NCBI GenBank assembly: GCA_012729145.1
Contig: JAAYDT010000018.1
Coordinates: forward strand, 1 to 43,407
DNA length: 43,407 nucleotides
Origin: Synergistaceae bacterium
Lineage (GTDB): Bacteria; Synergistota; Synergistia; Synergistales; Thermovirgaceae
Direction of reading: 5' to 3'
Positions 7,784 to 15,163 of the stretch are shown here, one piece after another. Position numbers and translations under genes: made by a program. How positions within the stretch are numbered: position 1 is the first letter of the stretch; each line of letters opens with the position of its first letter. The notes beneath the pieces are model-generated. The model worked only from the letters and a program-made list of their open reading frames with translations. It ran no database searches and was not told the DNA's origin.

Positions 7784-9175
7784 CTACCACCCCTTGAGGT
7801 ACGGCAGGATGTCCTCGGACACCCTCCCTGATGCCGCATCCTCGAGGGAGGCATTCATTATTCCGAGAGCTTCCTGGAGGAGCTCATCGGGAATGTTGAG
7901 CGGTGGAGCCACCCTCAGCACGTTCCCGTGTTTCCCGAAGGTTATCAGGATAAGCCCCTTCTCCCAGGCAGCCCAGGATATCTTCAGCGCCATCGCCTTG
8001 TCGGGCGTCTTGTTGCTCCTGTCGGAGACTATCTCCACGCCCATAAGCAGGCCCTTCTGCCGGATGTCCCCGATAAAGGGGAGCTGTTCCGCCTTTTCCC
8101 TGAACCACTCCGCAATGATCTTTCCCTTTTCTTCAGCCCTGGCCGCAAGATCCTCATCCCTGATAACCCTGAACATGGCCTCTGCCGAAGCACAGCTGAC
8201 GGCGTGGCCCGCGTGAGTGTAGGCAAGCAGGGGGACCGGCACGGCGTCGAGGATATCTGCCCTGCCTATGATTGCCGAAAGGGGGAGGCCTCCTCCCAGG
8301 GCTTTTGCCGATACGATGAGGTCGGGGACGATATCGAAGTGTTCTATGGCCCACCAGCGGCCGCTGCGTCCCATACCGGTCTGGACCTCTTCGTCGATGA
8401 GGACTATCCCTTCCCTTTCGGTGACACCCCTTAAGCGGGTCATGAACTCCCTGGGGGGGAAGATCATCCCTCCGTCGCCCTGGGCTGGTTCGATGAGCAC
8501 GGCCGCCACATCCCCTCGATGCCTGTCGAGCATCTCGTCCACGGATCTCATCGCCTCCCGCGTCAAACCTTCGGGGTCGGCGTAACCGTCTATGCCCCAG
8601 GGATTTCGGTAGGGGTCGGGGTACTCGGCGAAGACCACGTTAGGGTCCAGGCACACGCTTTTCTTGACATCGCTGCCGACTATGCCCGTCACGGAGAGCG
8701 AAGCCGTGGTCATCCCGTGATAGGACTCCTTGAAGCTGAGGATCTGTCTCCTGCCAGTGAAGGAGCGGGCTGCCCTTATGGCGGCATCCACGCCGTCGGA
8801 GCCGGAGAAGCCGAAGGCGGCTTTCTTGGGGAAGTCCCCGGGTGCGGTGGAGGTCAGCAGTTCGGCAAGCCTGACCTGTCTGTCGTTGTAAAAATAGACC
8901 ACCGTGTAGTTCTGGAGCTTCCCCACCTGCTCCCTGACGGCCTCTACCACCACAGGGTGGCAGTGGCCTGCATTATAGACGGCCGCGCTGGTCAGGAAGT
9001 CGATATACCTGTTGCCGTCAGCATCCCATACGAGGGATCCCTTGGCTCTCTCGATAGCCATGGGGAAGTATTTGATCGCGACGGCGCCAGGAATGAACCT
9101 TTCGTCACTCTCGATGACGGCACAGCTCTTCTCGATGTTCTTGCTGGTCAACCCGGCCAGAGATCTCCAGTCCAT
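7784..9175 (-). CDS. Class III PLP aminotransferase (acetylornithine/4-aminobutyrate type)
   Basis: A 463-residue fold-type I aminotransferase. Visible are YIDFLTSAAVYNAGHCHPVV near the N-terminus, FSGSDGVDAAIRAAR (PLP phosphate site), SYHGMT, IEPAQGDGGMIFP, LIDEEVQTGMGRSG, and VSAKALGGGLP, whose lysine binds PLP. It should move an amino group from a terminal (omega) or alpha amine to a keto acid; the substrate cannot be assigned. Frame extends to 9193, but the GGGAGG Shine-Dalgarno falls inside that extension and points to ATG 9175. It sits 30 bases downstream of the YkvI-type transporter, and both probably share the promoter and leader at 10.35-10.69 kb, making an uptake-plus-transamination unit. 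Confidence 0.9.
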   Translation of the reverse strand: MDWRSLAGLTSKNIEKSCAVIESDERFIPGAVAIKYFPMAIERAKGSLVWDADGNRYIDFLTSAAVYNAGHCHPVVVEAVREQVGKLQNYTVVYFYNDRQVRLAELLTSTAPGDFPKKAAFGFSGSDGVDAAIRAARSFTGRRQILSFKESYHGMTTASLSVTGIVGSDVKKSVCLDPNVVFAEYPDPYRNPWGIDGYADPEGLTREAMRSVDEMLDRHRGDVAAVLIEPAQGDGGMIFPPREFMTRLRGVTEREGIVLIDEEVQTGMGRSGRWWAIEHFDIVPDLIVSAKALGGGLPLSAIIGRADILDAVPVPLLAYTHAGHAVSCASAEAMFRVIRDEDLAARAEEKGKIIAEWFREKAEQLPFIGDIRQKGLLMGVEIVSDRSNKTPDKAMALKISWAAWEKGLILITFGKHGNVLRVAPPLNIPDELLQEALGIMNASLEDAASGRVSEDILPYLKGW

Positions 9176-9205
9176 ATGAAAGCAGCCTCCCATTTCACCT
9201 GGATA

Positions 9206-10351
9206 TCATGCAGGGATCTTTGCGTTCTTCTTGCTTATCTTGTACAGGCCCAGCGTGAAGAGGGCGACGCCGTGAAGCAGGAAGAAACCCCAGCTGATGG
9301 TCCCGTACCCTTTGGCAATAAGGCCGATAAGACCGAAGGATGCCACTCCCAGCCCGACAAGGGCCATCAGGCCTCCAAGGACTCCCCGGTTGGCCTTGGT
9401 CAGTCCTTTGCCCTTGTGGTCGACCATCCAGGAGTTGATCCTCTCGTTGACGGCGTGGATGAAGCCTGCACCCGTCTCGATCATCGTTCCGAACAGGACG
9501 ACCATGTAGACAGGCAGGAGCCAGGGTGCGATCTCTCCGAGGATCGTGTAGGCAGGTACCTCAACGTCGAGGATCCCCGGGTAGAAGCCCATTATGACCA
9601 GGTAGAGGAAGAATCCGGGAAGGATCGTGATTATCGATGTCATGATCCCCGATATGACGGCTTCCTTCCTGCTCTCTATGTAATTGAGAGCGAAAAGAAT
9701 GGCGGGGAAGGTCCCAAGGTTGTAGAAGGCGTACTTGAAGCCTCCCAGGGCCCACCCCTCCTTGATCTCTCCTGTGGCGAGGCTGGCGCCTATCTGGTCT
9801 CCAACCTGGGAGATGCCGACCAGCAGGAATACAAGGAATACGGCGTAGAGAAGGTAGGACCACCAGGACATGGCGATCTCGATCACGTAGCTCCCGAAGA
9901 AGGTCAGCGTGGCTACGCCCGCGAGGAAGAGCGCCGCGCCCACCAGCGGAGGGAGCCCGAAGGACTGCATGAAGATGCTTCCCGATGTGGCCCCGACGAC
10001 ACCAAGAACGATAAGGAGAAGGACGATGTAGCAGACCTCGTACAGGACCCACCCCGGTCCAAGGAGTTCCTTGAAGAAGCTGCGGTAGTCGTAGACCTTG
10101 AATGTGCGCGCGAACTCGTAGCTGACGGCAAAGACAAGGGACCACAGGGTTGTTGTCACCAGCGCCATTCCCAGTATCCCGCCGAGGCTCCCGAAGTTGA
10201 CGAAGTACTCGACCAGCTCACGGCCAGTGCCGTAGCCCCCGGCGATAATAACCGACTGGGAGATAAGGCCTGGGAGGATATATTTCTTGTAGGAAGAAGA
10301 AGCCATCATTCTGCTGAAGAAACCCTGTTTCATCTCTTTTGGATTGCTCAT
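9206..10351 (-). CDS. YkvI-family membrane transporter (APC-superfamily-like)
   Basis: A 381-residue polytopic membrane protein with about eleven hydrophobic helices. The start KYILPGLISQSVIIAGGYGTGRELVEYF has the unwound first-helix GGYGTGRE signature of YkvI and related LeuT/APC-fold proteins; GTMIETGAGFIHAVNERI is another conserved part. YkvI proteins have no firmly established substrate; the adjacent aminotransferase suggests an amino acid or amine. The frame runs open for 78 more codons, but those cover the leader hairpin. ATG 10351 follows GAGAGGTG with good spacing and starts at MSNPKE, so it is chosen. About 300 bases of leader precede it. Confidence 0.8.
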   Translation of the reverse strand: MSNPKEMKQGFFSRMMASSSYKKYILPGLISQSVIIAGGYGTGRELVEYFVNFGSLGGILGMALVTTTLWSLVFAVSYEFARTFKVYDYRSFFKELLGPGWVLYEVCYIVLLLIVLGVVGATSGSIFMQSFGLPPLVGAALFLAGVATLTFFGSYVIEIAMSWWSYLLYAVFLVFLLVGISQVGDQIGASLATGEIKEGWALGGFKYAFYNLGTFPAILFALNYIESRKEAVISGIMTSIITILPGFFLYLVIMGFYPGILDVEVPAYTILGEIAPWLLPVYMVVLFGTMIETGAGFIHAVNERINSWMVDHKGKGLTKANRGVLGGLMALVGLGVASFGLIGLIAKGYGTISWGFFLLHGVALFTLGLYKISKKNAKIPA

Positions 10352-10465
10352 CTCGTATAACACCTCTCTGTCTTTTTCTCTGACCCTCGTCATCAAGGGG
10401 CGATCCTGTTCCTCTTTCTCGGCTTGGTACTTATCCAGATTCCCGGACAACACCTCCTCAAACAA

Positions 10466-10493
10466 GAAAGGGGCCCCTTTAGGGGCCCCTTTC
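10466..10493 (-). terminator. Terminator-like hairpin inside the transporter leader (candidate attenuator)
   Basis: A perfect 12-bp stem GAAAGGGGCCCC/GGGGCCCCTTTC with a 4-base loop lies in the leader of the minus-strand transporter. In the transcript it ends in CCCCTTTCTTGTTT, which resembles an intrinsic terminator. Because it lies between promoter (10661-10689) and gene start (10351), it should stop most transcripts unless relieved. It could alternatively be an RNA processing or stability element. Confidence 0.6.
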
Positions 10494-10520
10494 TCCCGGT
10501 TTATCGCGGAAAAGTATGGC

Positions 10521-10607
10521 TCAACCGCGCCAGGAGGGGGACCCCAAGGCAACATAGAGAATAATGCCGTAATTAAAGCGACCACGAAAAGCTCTCTCTA
10601 TCCGCAC
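10521..10607 (-). CDS. Candidate 28-residue leader peptide
   Basis: A short frame starts with GTG 7 bases after a perfect AAGGAGG (10615-10621) and reads MRIERAFRGRFNYGII then LYVALGSPSWRG before TGA at 10521. It ends 28 bases upstream of the terminator-like hairpin, the layout of ribosome-controlled attenuators such as trp or phe leaders. There is no run of one regulatory codon, though Arg, Tyr, Phe and a single Trp are present. Overlapping another frame, the same DNA reads GPPPG. Translation is inference; only the strong ribosome-binding site, spacing and position are seen. Confidence 0.45.
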   Translation of the reverse strand: MRIERAFRGRFNYGIILYVALGSPSWRG

Positions 10608-10660
10608 AGGGCGCCCTCCTTCACAAGATATGCATTATGAAAAAACAAAGCGTTTCGGGG

Positions 10661-10689
10661 AGTCTATATCAGCATCTCCCTCTTGTCAA
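10661..10689 (-). promoter_or_regulatory. Sigma-70-type promoter of the transporter-aminotransferase unit
   Basis: Reading on the minus strand, a perfect TTGACA (-35, 10684-10689) is 17 bases from TAGACT (-10, 10661-10666). It drives a leader of about 300 bases. The -35 lies only a few bases from the stop codon of the upstream HisC-like gene. Confidence 0.6.
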
Positions 10690-10693
10690 CAAA

Positions 10694-10709
10694 TTTCACA
10701 TTCGTGAAA
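10694..10709. promoter_or_regulatory. Dyad just upstream of the -35 box (candidate operator)
   Basis: TTTCAC-ATTC-GTGAAA is a perfect 6-bp inverted repeat immediately upstream of the minus-strand TTGACA and overlapping the end of the HisC-like gene. Position fits an activator or repressor site. The regulator is not identified. Confidence 0.4.
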
Positions 10710-11814
10710 CTTTTCCTTTTTCTGTGGCCTTTATCCAGAGTGCCCCGAAGATCTCCAGCTGTTCCGGGGCGGGTATTCTGAGACGGACGCTCTCTGGTCC
10801 CAGGCCAGTAAAGCAGGTTCCGGGTTCGGTCCTTATTCCCTGTTCCATGAGGACCTCATAGAGGTTTTCCCGGCCCGAGACCAGTGATGCCAGGAGGATC
10901 GGCACTTCGGGGTGGGTCCTTGCCACAGATACCCCTCCCGTCCTTTCGATAGTATCGATGACCCGGGCCTTGACCTCACGAGCCATTTCTCTTGAACGCC
11001 GTGCATAATCCATGTCGAGAAGGGCTGCAGTGGCCATGTCCATGGCAATGGCACTGACCGAAAAGGGTGGTGCGACTTTTCGCAGGAACCTTCTGGCCTC
11101 TTCGTCACGAACTACGCAGTAGCCGGTACGTATCCCGGCCAGACCTCGCCCCTTGGAGAAGGACCTGAGGACCACCATCGAGGGCGAGGCCAGGTTCAGG
11201 GCCGACTCGCCGGAGGGGAGGAAATCACCGTAGGCCTCGTCAACGATCAGGATGGAACCATGCTTACGGCACTCTTCCGCAAGAAGGGCCATCTCGTCCA
11301 GGCCGGGGACCTGCCCCGTGGGGTTGTGGGGCCTGTCGACGTAAATGATCGACTCATCACCGATCATGGCTTCAGCAATTCGCGAAACTTCGAGTCCGTA
11401 CCCTGGTGGGGTCAGGGATATCTGCCTGTAGGATGCCCCGGCAAGCTGGAAGTGCATCGGCCCGTCGGGGAACTGGGGGGTAACGCCGAGAACAGCTGCT
11501 CCAGTGGTGCAAAAGGTTCTGGCGAGACTTATTATCAGGCCGATGGAGCCGGTGCCGATTATGACCTCGTCGGGTGAGAAGACCCCCTTCCAGGAGTCCG
11601 ACAGGGCTTTCCGGAATGGGAGGTCATCACCGGGATATCCGCCCGGGTCCGGCAACCTCCCTGTCCTTATTAGTTCCCTGACGCGGTCTGGCGGACCAAG
11701 TGGGTTTGTGCCGAGGGCGCAGTCGACCAGTACCGGTCTTTCCTCCCTGGAAGTGGCGTACTCGGCGAACTCCATGTTCCTCACAGGGGCGGGCATCCTC
11801 GCTTTCCAGTTCAT
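10696..11814 (-). CDS. Class I/II aminotransferase, histidinol-phosphate-aminotransferase-like
   Basis: A 372-residue fold-type I PLP enzyme of the HisC/CobD group. Motifs: LGTNPLGPP near residues 35-43, IIGTGSIGLI, DRPHNPTGQ, IVDEAYGDF, the PLP-lysine motif SFSKGRGLAGIRTGY, and a C-terminal RLRIP with the substrate-carboxylate arginine. The start ATG 11814 has GGAGGGTGAGATC before it; the longer frame to 11847 is rejected. No histidine or cobalamin biosynthesis genes are nearby, so a biosynthetic name is not safe; it may be a catabolic aminotransferase. It lies upstream of, and in the same direction as, the YkvI unit, but that unit has its own promoter. Confidence 0.85.
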   Translation of the reverse strand: MNWKARMPAPVRNMEFAEYATSREERPVLVDCALGTNPLGPPDRVRELIRTGRLPDPGGYPGDDLPFRKALSDSWKGVFSPDEVIIGTGSIGLIISLARTFCTTGAAVLGVTPQFPDGPMHFQLAGASYRQISLTPPGYGLEVSRIAEAMIGDESIIYVDRPHNPTGQVPGLDEMALLAEECRKHGSILIVDEAYGDFLPSGESALNLASPSMVVLRSFSKGRGLAGIRTGYCVVRDEEARRFLRKVAPPFSVSAIAMDMATAALLDMDYARRSREMAREVKARVIDTIERTGGVSVARTHPEVPILLASLVSGRENLYEVLMEQGIRTEPGTCFTGLGPESVRLRIPAPEQLEIFGALWIKATEKGKVSRM

Positions 11815-11867
11815 GATCTCACCCTCCATTTGCGGATATGGAGGCAATGATAGCAGGAAGCAGGAAA

Positions 11868-11912
11868 ACGGTGAGTGGCGAAAGGCGTAAACGGTGAATA
11901 GTGAACGGTAAA
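11868..11912. repeat. Degenerate heptad-repeat island
   Basis: Imperfect units of the type CGGTGAGT, CGGTGAATA, GTGAACGGTAAA are strung together in the gap between the HisC-like gene and the encapsulin operon. A second run (GCACCGCAGAGAGGGCACAAAGAG, about 11937-11960) has a different unit. Similar islands occur at 4072, 27081 and 36070. Confidence 0.45.
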
Positions 11913-11975
11913 GTCAAGACCAAACCGGAACATTTGCACCGCAGAGAGGGCACAAAGAGAAACGTAACCCCCCGG

Positions 11976-12004
11976 TTGTCCCCGCGGAGAGGTGATGATA
12001 CCAT
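11976..12004 (+). promoter_or_regulatory. Probable promoter of the encapsulin operon
   Basis: TTGTCC (11976-11981) and TACCAT (11999-12004) are spaced by 17 bases, each matching four of six consensus positions. The start codon of the ferritin gene lies 73 bases further on. No iron-box (Fur) palindrome was recognised by eye. Confidence 0.4.
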
Positions 12005-12076
12005 GTTATCCAGCGAAAGACGTGGGTCCGGATAAGGACCGCCAGAAACCATAGATCCTGAAGGAGGGACTTGAGC

Positions 12077-12439
12077 ATGTCCAACTACCACGAACCGGTC
12101 GAGGAACTTGGAGCAGAGGACAGGGATATCAGCAGGGCTCTTAACAGCCTCAAGGAGGAGATCGAGGCCGTGGACTGGTACCATCAGCGTGCCGCCGCTA
12201 CCAAGGACAGTTCCATCAGGGACATAGTGATCCACAACAGGGATGAGGAGATCGAGCACGCCGCCATGATGCTCGAGTGGCTGAGAAGAAAGATGCCCGC
12301 TTTTGATGATGCGCTGAGGACCTTCCTCTTCACCGAAGCTCCCATAACCGAGGTGGAGGAAGCGGCAGTCGCGGGAGAACAGGTAGCGGGGAAGACATCG
12401 TCAGGTAGCGGCCTTGGAATTGGAAGCCTCAAAGGTTAA
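12077..12439 (+). CDS. Encapsulated ferritin-like cargo protein (EncFtn)
   Basis: A 120-residue encapsulated ferritin. The core reads KEEIEAVDWYHQR (residues 26-38) and HNRDEEIEHA (53-62). Aligned by spacing to known EncFtn proteins, the ferroxidase ligands are E28, E58 and H61, with accessory residues E27, E30 and W34. A flexible acidic/Ala-rich linker (about 88-108) leads to the C-terminal LGIGSLKG, a classic encapsulin cargo-loading peptide. It oxidises Fe(II) and delivers it to mineral storage inside the shell made by the next gene, 27 bases downstream. ATG 12077 is 8 bases after GGAGGG; the TTG 6 bases earlier is too close to that site. Function is firmly indicated by sequence and neighbour. 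Confidence 0.93.
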   Translation: MSNYHEPVEELGAEDRDISRALNSLKEEIEAVDWYHQRAAATKDSSIRDIVIHNRDEEIEHAAMMLEWLRRKMPAFDDALRTFLFTEAPITEVEEAAVAGEQVAGKTSSGSGLGIGSLKG

Positions 12440-12466
12440 GGATCGAGAGGGAAGGGGGAAAAGAGA

Positions 12467-13267
12467 ATGGACATTCTGAAGCGTTCGATATCTCCGCTTA
12501 GCGAAGCAGCCTGGAATGAAATTGACGAACAGGCTGTAAAGGTCCTGAAGAGCAGGCTTTCGGGAAGAAAGTTCGTTGACGTGGAAGGCCCATTCGGATG
12601 GGACCACGCAGTCGTCCCGGCGGGCAGACTCGACGTCTCCAGGGGTGAAGGCAGTGACGAAGTCCACTGGGGGGTGCACATTGTCCAGCCCCTGGTGGAG
12701 ACTCGCGTCTCCTGCGAAATGGACGTCTGGGAACTCGACAACGCTGCCAGGGGTGCCAAGGATCTGGAACTGGACCCTCTCATCAAGGCTGTCGAGAAGA
12801 TAGCTTCCTTCGAGGAGAATGCAATATACAACGGATTTGAACCGGGCTGCATTGAAGGGCTGGCTCAGGCAGGGGCGTCCCAGCAGATCTCCATCTCCAC
12901 CGAACACCCCAGGGATATCATGGCCGGTCTTTCCGAGGGGCTTGTATTTTTCCGCAAGAACTCCATCGAGGGCCCCTATGCCCTGGTCGCAGGGCCCCAG
13001 CTCTGGCAGATCATCGATGTCTTCGGTGATGGATATCCCCTGAAAAAGAGGGTCTCCTCCCTGTTCGACGGCGGGATGATCCTTGCACCCGAACTGGAGG
13101 GGGGCTTTCTCGTGTCCGCCAGGGGTGGCGACTTCGAGCTCACCCTGGGGCAGGACCTCTCCATAGGCTACGAGTGTACCTCCGGGAGCAAGGTCCAGCT
13201 CTTCATAGCCGAGTCGTTCACCTTCAGGGTGTTAGAGCCCAACGCAGTGGTTCCGCTGGTGCTCTGA
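12467..13267 (+). CDS. Family 1 encapsulin nanocompartment shell protein
   Basis: A 266-residue shell protein of the HK97-like encapsulin (linocin/Cfp29) family. Characteristic parts are MDILKRSISPLSEAAWNEID at the N-terminus, which forms the inner-surface helix that binds cargo, then SGRKFVDVEGPFGWDHAVVPAGR, the E-loop region VHWGVHIVQPLVETRVSCEMD, and SIGYECTSGSKVQLFIAESFTFRV near the C-terminus. Length matches the T=1 type of about 265 residues. It assembles into a protein cage holding the ferritin cargo encoded immediately upstream, forming an iron-storage and oxidative-protection compartment. Both genes have G+C-rich, native-looking codon use. A long non-coding region with its own promoter and terminator follows. 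Confidence 0.95.
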   Translation: MDILKRSISPLSEAAWNEIDEQAVKVLKSRLSGRKFVDVEGPFGWDHAVVPAGRLDVSRGEGSDEVHWGVHIVQPLVETRVSCEMDVWELDNAARGAKDLELDPLIKAVEKIASFEENAIYNGFEPGCIEGLAQAGASQQISISTEHPRDIMAGLSEGLVFFRKNSIEGPYALVAGPQLWQIIDVFGDGYPLKKRVSSLFDGGMILAPELEGGFLVSARGGDFELTLGQDLSIGYECTSGSKVQLFIAESFTFRVLEPNAVVPLVL

Positions 13268-13354
13268 ATTTTTCAGGAGAGTGGAAGGGTCGAAGGAACG
13301 CAATTCTGATCAGATCTCGGAGATGATCGTTAAAATAAGATCTTTGTCTCCTGG

Positions 13355-13384
13355 TTGACAGTTTCAGGTCGTGATGTGTATGCT
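13355..13384 (+). promoter_or_regulatory. Promoter upstream of the symporter operon
   Basis: A perfect TTGACA (13355-13360) and TATGCT (13379-13384) are 18 bases apart. Transcription would start near 13391 and meet a strong intrinsic terminator at 13457-13490 before reaching the first gene at 13549, so the intervening 100 bases are a leader or a small RNA. Confidence 0.55.
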
Positions 13385-13456
13385 ATTGCAAGAATGTGAA
13401 TGAACCTGCTGGTGTCCCTTTGAGGAAAGACGTCCTCTTTCTTCAGGCGAAGGGTA

Positions 13457-13490
13457 CGCGCCCAGAGGCTTGCCTCTGGGCGCGTTTTTT
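13457..13490 (+). terminator. Strong intrinsic terminator before the symporter operon
   Basis: A perfect 13-bp stem CGCGCCCAGAGGC/GCCTCTGGGCGCG with a 2-base loop is followed directly by six T residues. It could end the encapsulin transcript, end a short RNA from the promoter at 13355, or act as an attenuator for the genes downstream. An upstream arm GAGGAAAGACGTCCTC (about 13423-13438) forms a second small hairpin. Confidence 0.85.
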
Positions 13491-13548
13491 ATTGGATTCT
13501 GGTCTTCAGATCCCGACAGTACTGACGATCGCAAAAGGAGGTTAGGAG

Positions 13549-13644
13549 ATGGACTTTTCAGCTTGGTTCCTGGTTGTCATCGTTCCGGTCCTAATAGCCA
13601 GTGTCACAGTGCTCTATTATTTTGCTGGGAAGAAAAGGGTGTGA
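13549..13644 (+). CDS. Small symporter-associated membrane peptide (31 aa)
   Basis: A 31-codon frame begins MDFSAWFLVVIVPVLIAS and ends YYFAGKKRV. It is a single hydrophobic helix with a basic C-terminus, following an excellent AAAGGAGG site. It ends 7 bases before the symporter start. Short peptides of this shape (hydrophobic helix, YYxxGKK end) are repeatedly found in front of sodium:solute symporter genes and are annotated as symporter small accessory proteins; from memory that family fits, but it was not searched. It likely binds or stabilises the transporter in the inner membrane. Confidence 0.75.
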   Translation: MDFSAWFLVVIVPVLIASVTVLYYFAGKKRV

Positions 13645-13651
13645 AGACGGA

Positions 13652-15163
13652 ATGACTTATCGATTCGAATTTTTACTTCCCTTTGTTCTTTATCTGATCG
13701 TTCTTGTTGTTATCGGTTTTCTGGCTTATAAGAAGACAAAGACTATGGAAGGGTTCCATCTTGGGAACCGTCAGCTGAGTCCCTGGGTGGCAGGAATAAG
13801 TATTCTCTTTTCCGGTTCAAGTGGTTGGATCTTCCTGGGATGTGCCGGACTGGGTTACAGTATGGGGCCATCAGCATGGTTTATGCTTATAAGCTTCATG
13901 ATAACCATGCTGATCGCATATACCCTCATTGGGAAAAGATTACGCAATTACTCTGGCTTGCTCGGAAGCATTACCTACCCTGAATTCTTTGTAAGAAGGG
14001 TCAGGTCCAACAGGAACGGGATCAGACTGATAGCTTCCTTGGCCGTGTTCGTTTTTATGACAACTTACGTGGCCTCCCAATATGTTGCGGCAGTAAAGGC
14101 ATTAAAACCGATATTCAACATGACGGACCTGCAGGTCGTTCTTCTTACGGCGGTGGTTGTAACCCTTTACTGTCTCATCGGTGGGTTCATGGCAGTCTGT
14201 TGGACTGACTTTGTTCAAGGAATGGTCATCCTGGGCGGCTCCATAATAATGTGCGTGTTCCTGGTGGTTGAAGCCGGGGGCTTTGGAGAGGTCTTTTCAA
14301 AACTGGCGGCTATCGATCCCAAACTATTGTCAGCGAAGTGGGCAACCTGGCCACTGATACTCATGTTCTGGACGGCAGGGCTCGGAGGGGTAGGACGTCC
14401 TCACGATACCATTCGGTTCTTTGCATTGAAGGATTCCCATTCCGCAAGAGGAACTGCAATGGTTGGAGAGATCTCGCTTCTATTCAACTATTGGACAGGT
14501 TACATGATCGGTTATATCGGAAGGGTTTTCTTCCCTGCCCTGAAAGATCCCGAGACCATTTTCCCGACACTGTTGATCGAGATGTTCAACCCCTGGTTTG
14601 CGGGAATAATGATCGCGGCTTTAATGGCATTGATCATGTCAACCATAGATTCCCAGTTACTCAGTGCGGCGTCGACCTTTACGGAAGATTTTTATCATAC
14701 CTATGTTAACAAAAGGGCCTCGGAACAACGTCTGGTGTGGGTATCGAGGGTTTCAGTTGTCGCGATAGGAGTCTTTGGGGCAGTCATGGCGATGTACATG
14801 ACAGAAACCGTTAATAACCTGGTGCTCTTCGCAACCGCTGGTTTATCCTCGACTTTTGGGCCCGCGTTGGTTCTGTCTCTCTATTGGAAACGCTTGACGG
14901 AAGAGGGGATCATAGCCTCAATGCTTACAGGTCTCGTGGTCAGCGTTTACTGGTTCCTCTCTCCTCTAAAGGCCATTACCGGACTCCACGAAAGTGCGGT
15001 TGGTTTCTTTTTCGCAATTACGGTAGCGGTTGTTGTGAGCCTTCTTACAAAGCCTTTGCCTTCCGAGCTTGTAGAAAGCGATTTCGAGATCATCCGAAAG
15101 GACTATTCAGGAGAGGAAATGGCAAAGATCGATTCCCTTGGGGAGAGTTATGGCCTCAATTGA
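13652..15163 (+). CDS. Sodium:solute symporter (SSS family, PutP/PanF-like)
   Basis: A 503-residue inner-membrane symporter with about 13 hydrophobic helices, using the Na+ gradient to import a small solute. Family features: FHLGNRQLSPWVAGISILFSGSSGW near residues 35-60, YPEFFVRR, YCLIGGFMAVCWTDFVQG around 175-192, GRPHDTIRFFALKDS, and ALIMSTIDSQLLSAASTFTED near 330-350, matching the second sodium-site region. ATG 13652 is chosen because it follows the small accessory peptide; the longer frame starts inside that gene. The next amidohydrolase start overlaps its end by 14 bases. Solute is unknown; the linked amide-cleaving enzymes suggest an amide, lactam or N-acyl compound. The gene is more A+T-rich than most of the window. 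Confidence 0.93.
   Translation: MTYRFEFLLPFVLYLIVLVVIGFLAYKKTKTMEGFHLGNRQLSPWVAGISILFSGSSGWIFLGCAGLGYSMGPSAWFMLISFMITMLIAYTLIGKRLRNYSGLLGSITYPEFFVRRVRSNRNGIRLIASLAVFVFMTTYVASQYVAAVKALKPIFNMTDLQVVLLTAVVVTLYCLIGGFMAVCWTDFVQGMVILGGSIIMCVFLVVEAGGFGEVFSKLAAIDPKLLSAKWATWPLILMFWTAGLGGVGRPHDTIRFFALKDSHSARGTAMVGEISLLFNYWTGYMIGYIGRVFFPALKDPETIFPTLLIEMFNPWFAGIMIAALMALIMSTIDSQLLSAASTFTEDFYHTYVNKRASEQRLVWVSRVSVVAIGVFGAVMAMYMTETVNNLVLFATAGLSSTFGPALVLSLYWKRLTEEGIIASMLTGLVVSVYWFLSPLKAITGLHESAVGFFFAITVAVVVSLLTKPLPSELVESDFEIIRKDYSGEEMAKIDSLGESYGLN

Noticed and set aside
8519-10360. A 613-codon plus-strand open frame
   Set aside because: It lies antisense to the class III aminotransferase and YkvI transporter, both of which have clear motifs and ribosome sites; its translation is low-complexity Asp/Gly/Glu-rich, as expected for a G+C-rich shadow frame.
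10352-10585. 78-residue N-terminal extension of the YkvI transporter
   Set aside because: The codons run through the terminator-like hairpin (reading GAPKGAPF) and no ribosome site precedes them.
10466-10660. T-box riboswitch before the transporter
   Set aside because: The conserved GGTGG/ACCGCG T-box bulge pairing and the AGTGA motif were looked for and not found, although a terminator is present.
13391-13490. Guanidine (mini-ykkC-like) riboswitch before the symporter operon
   Set aside because: Two small hairpins with ACG in or near their loops are suggestive, but the required ACGR loops and spacing are not met.
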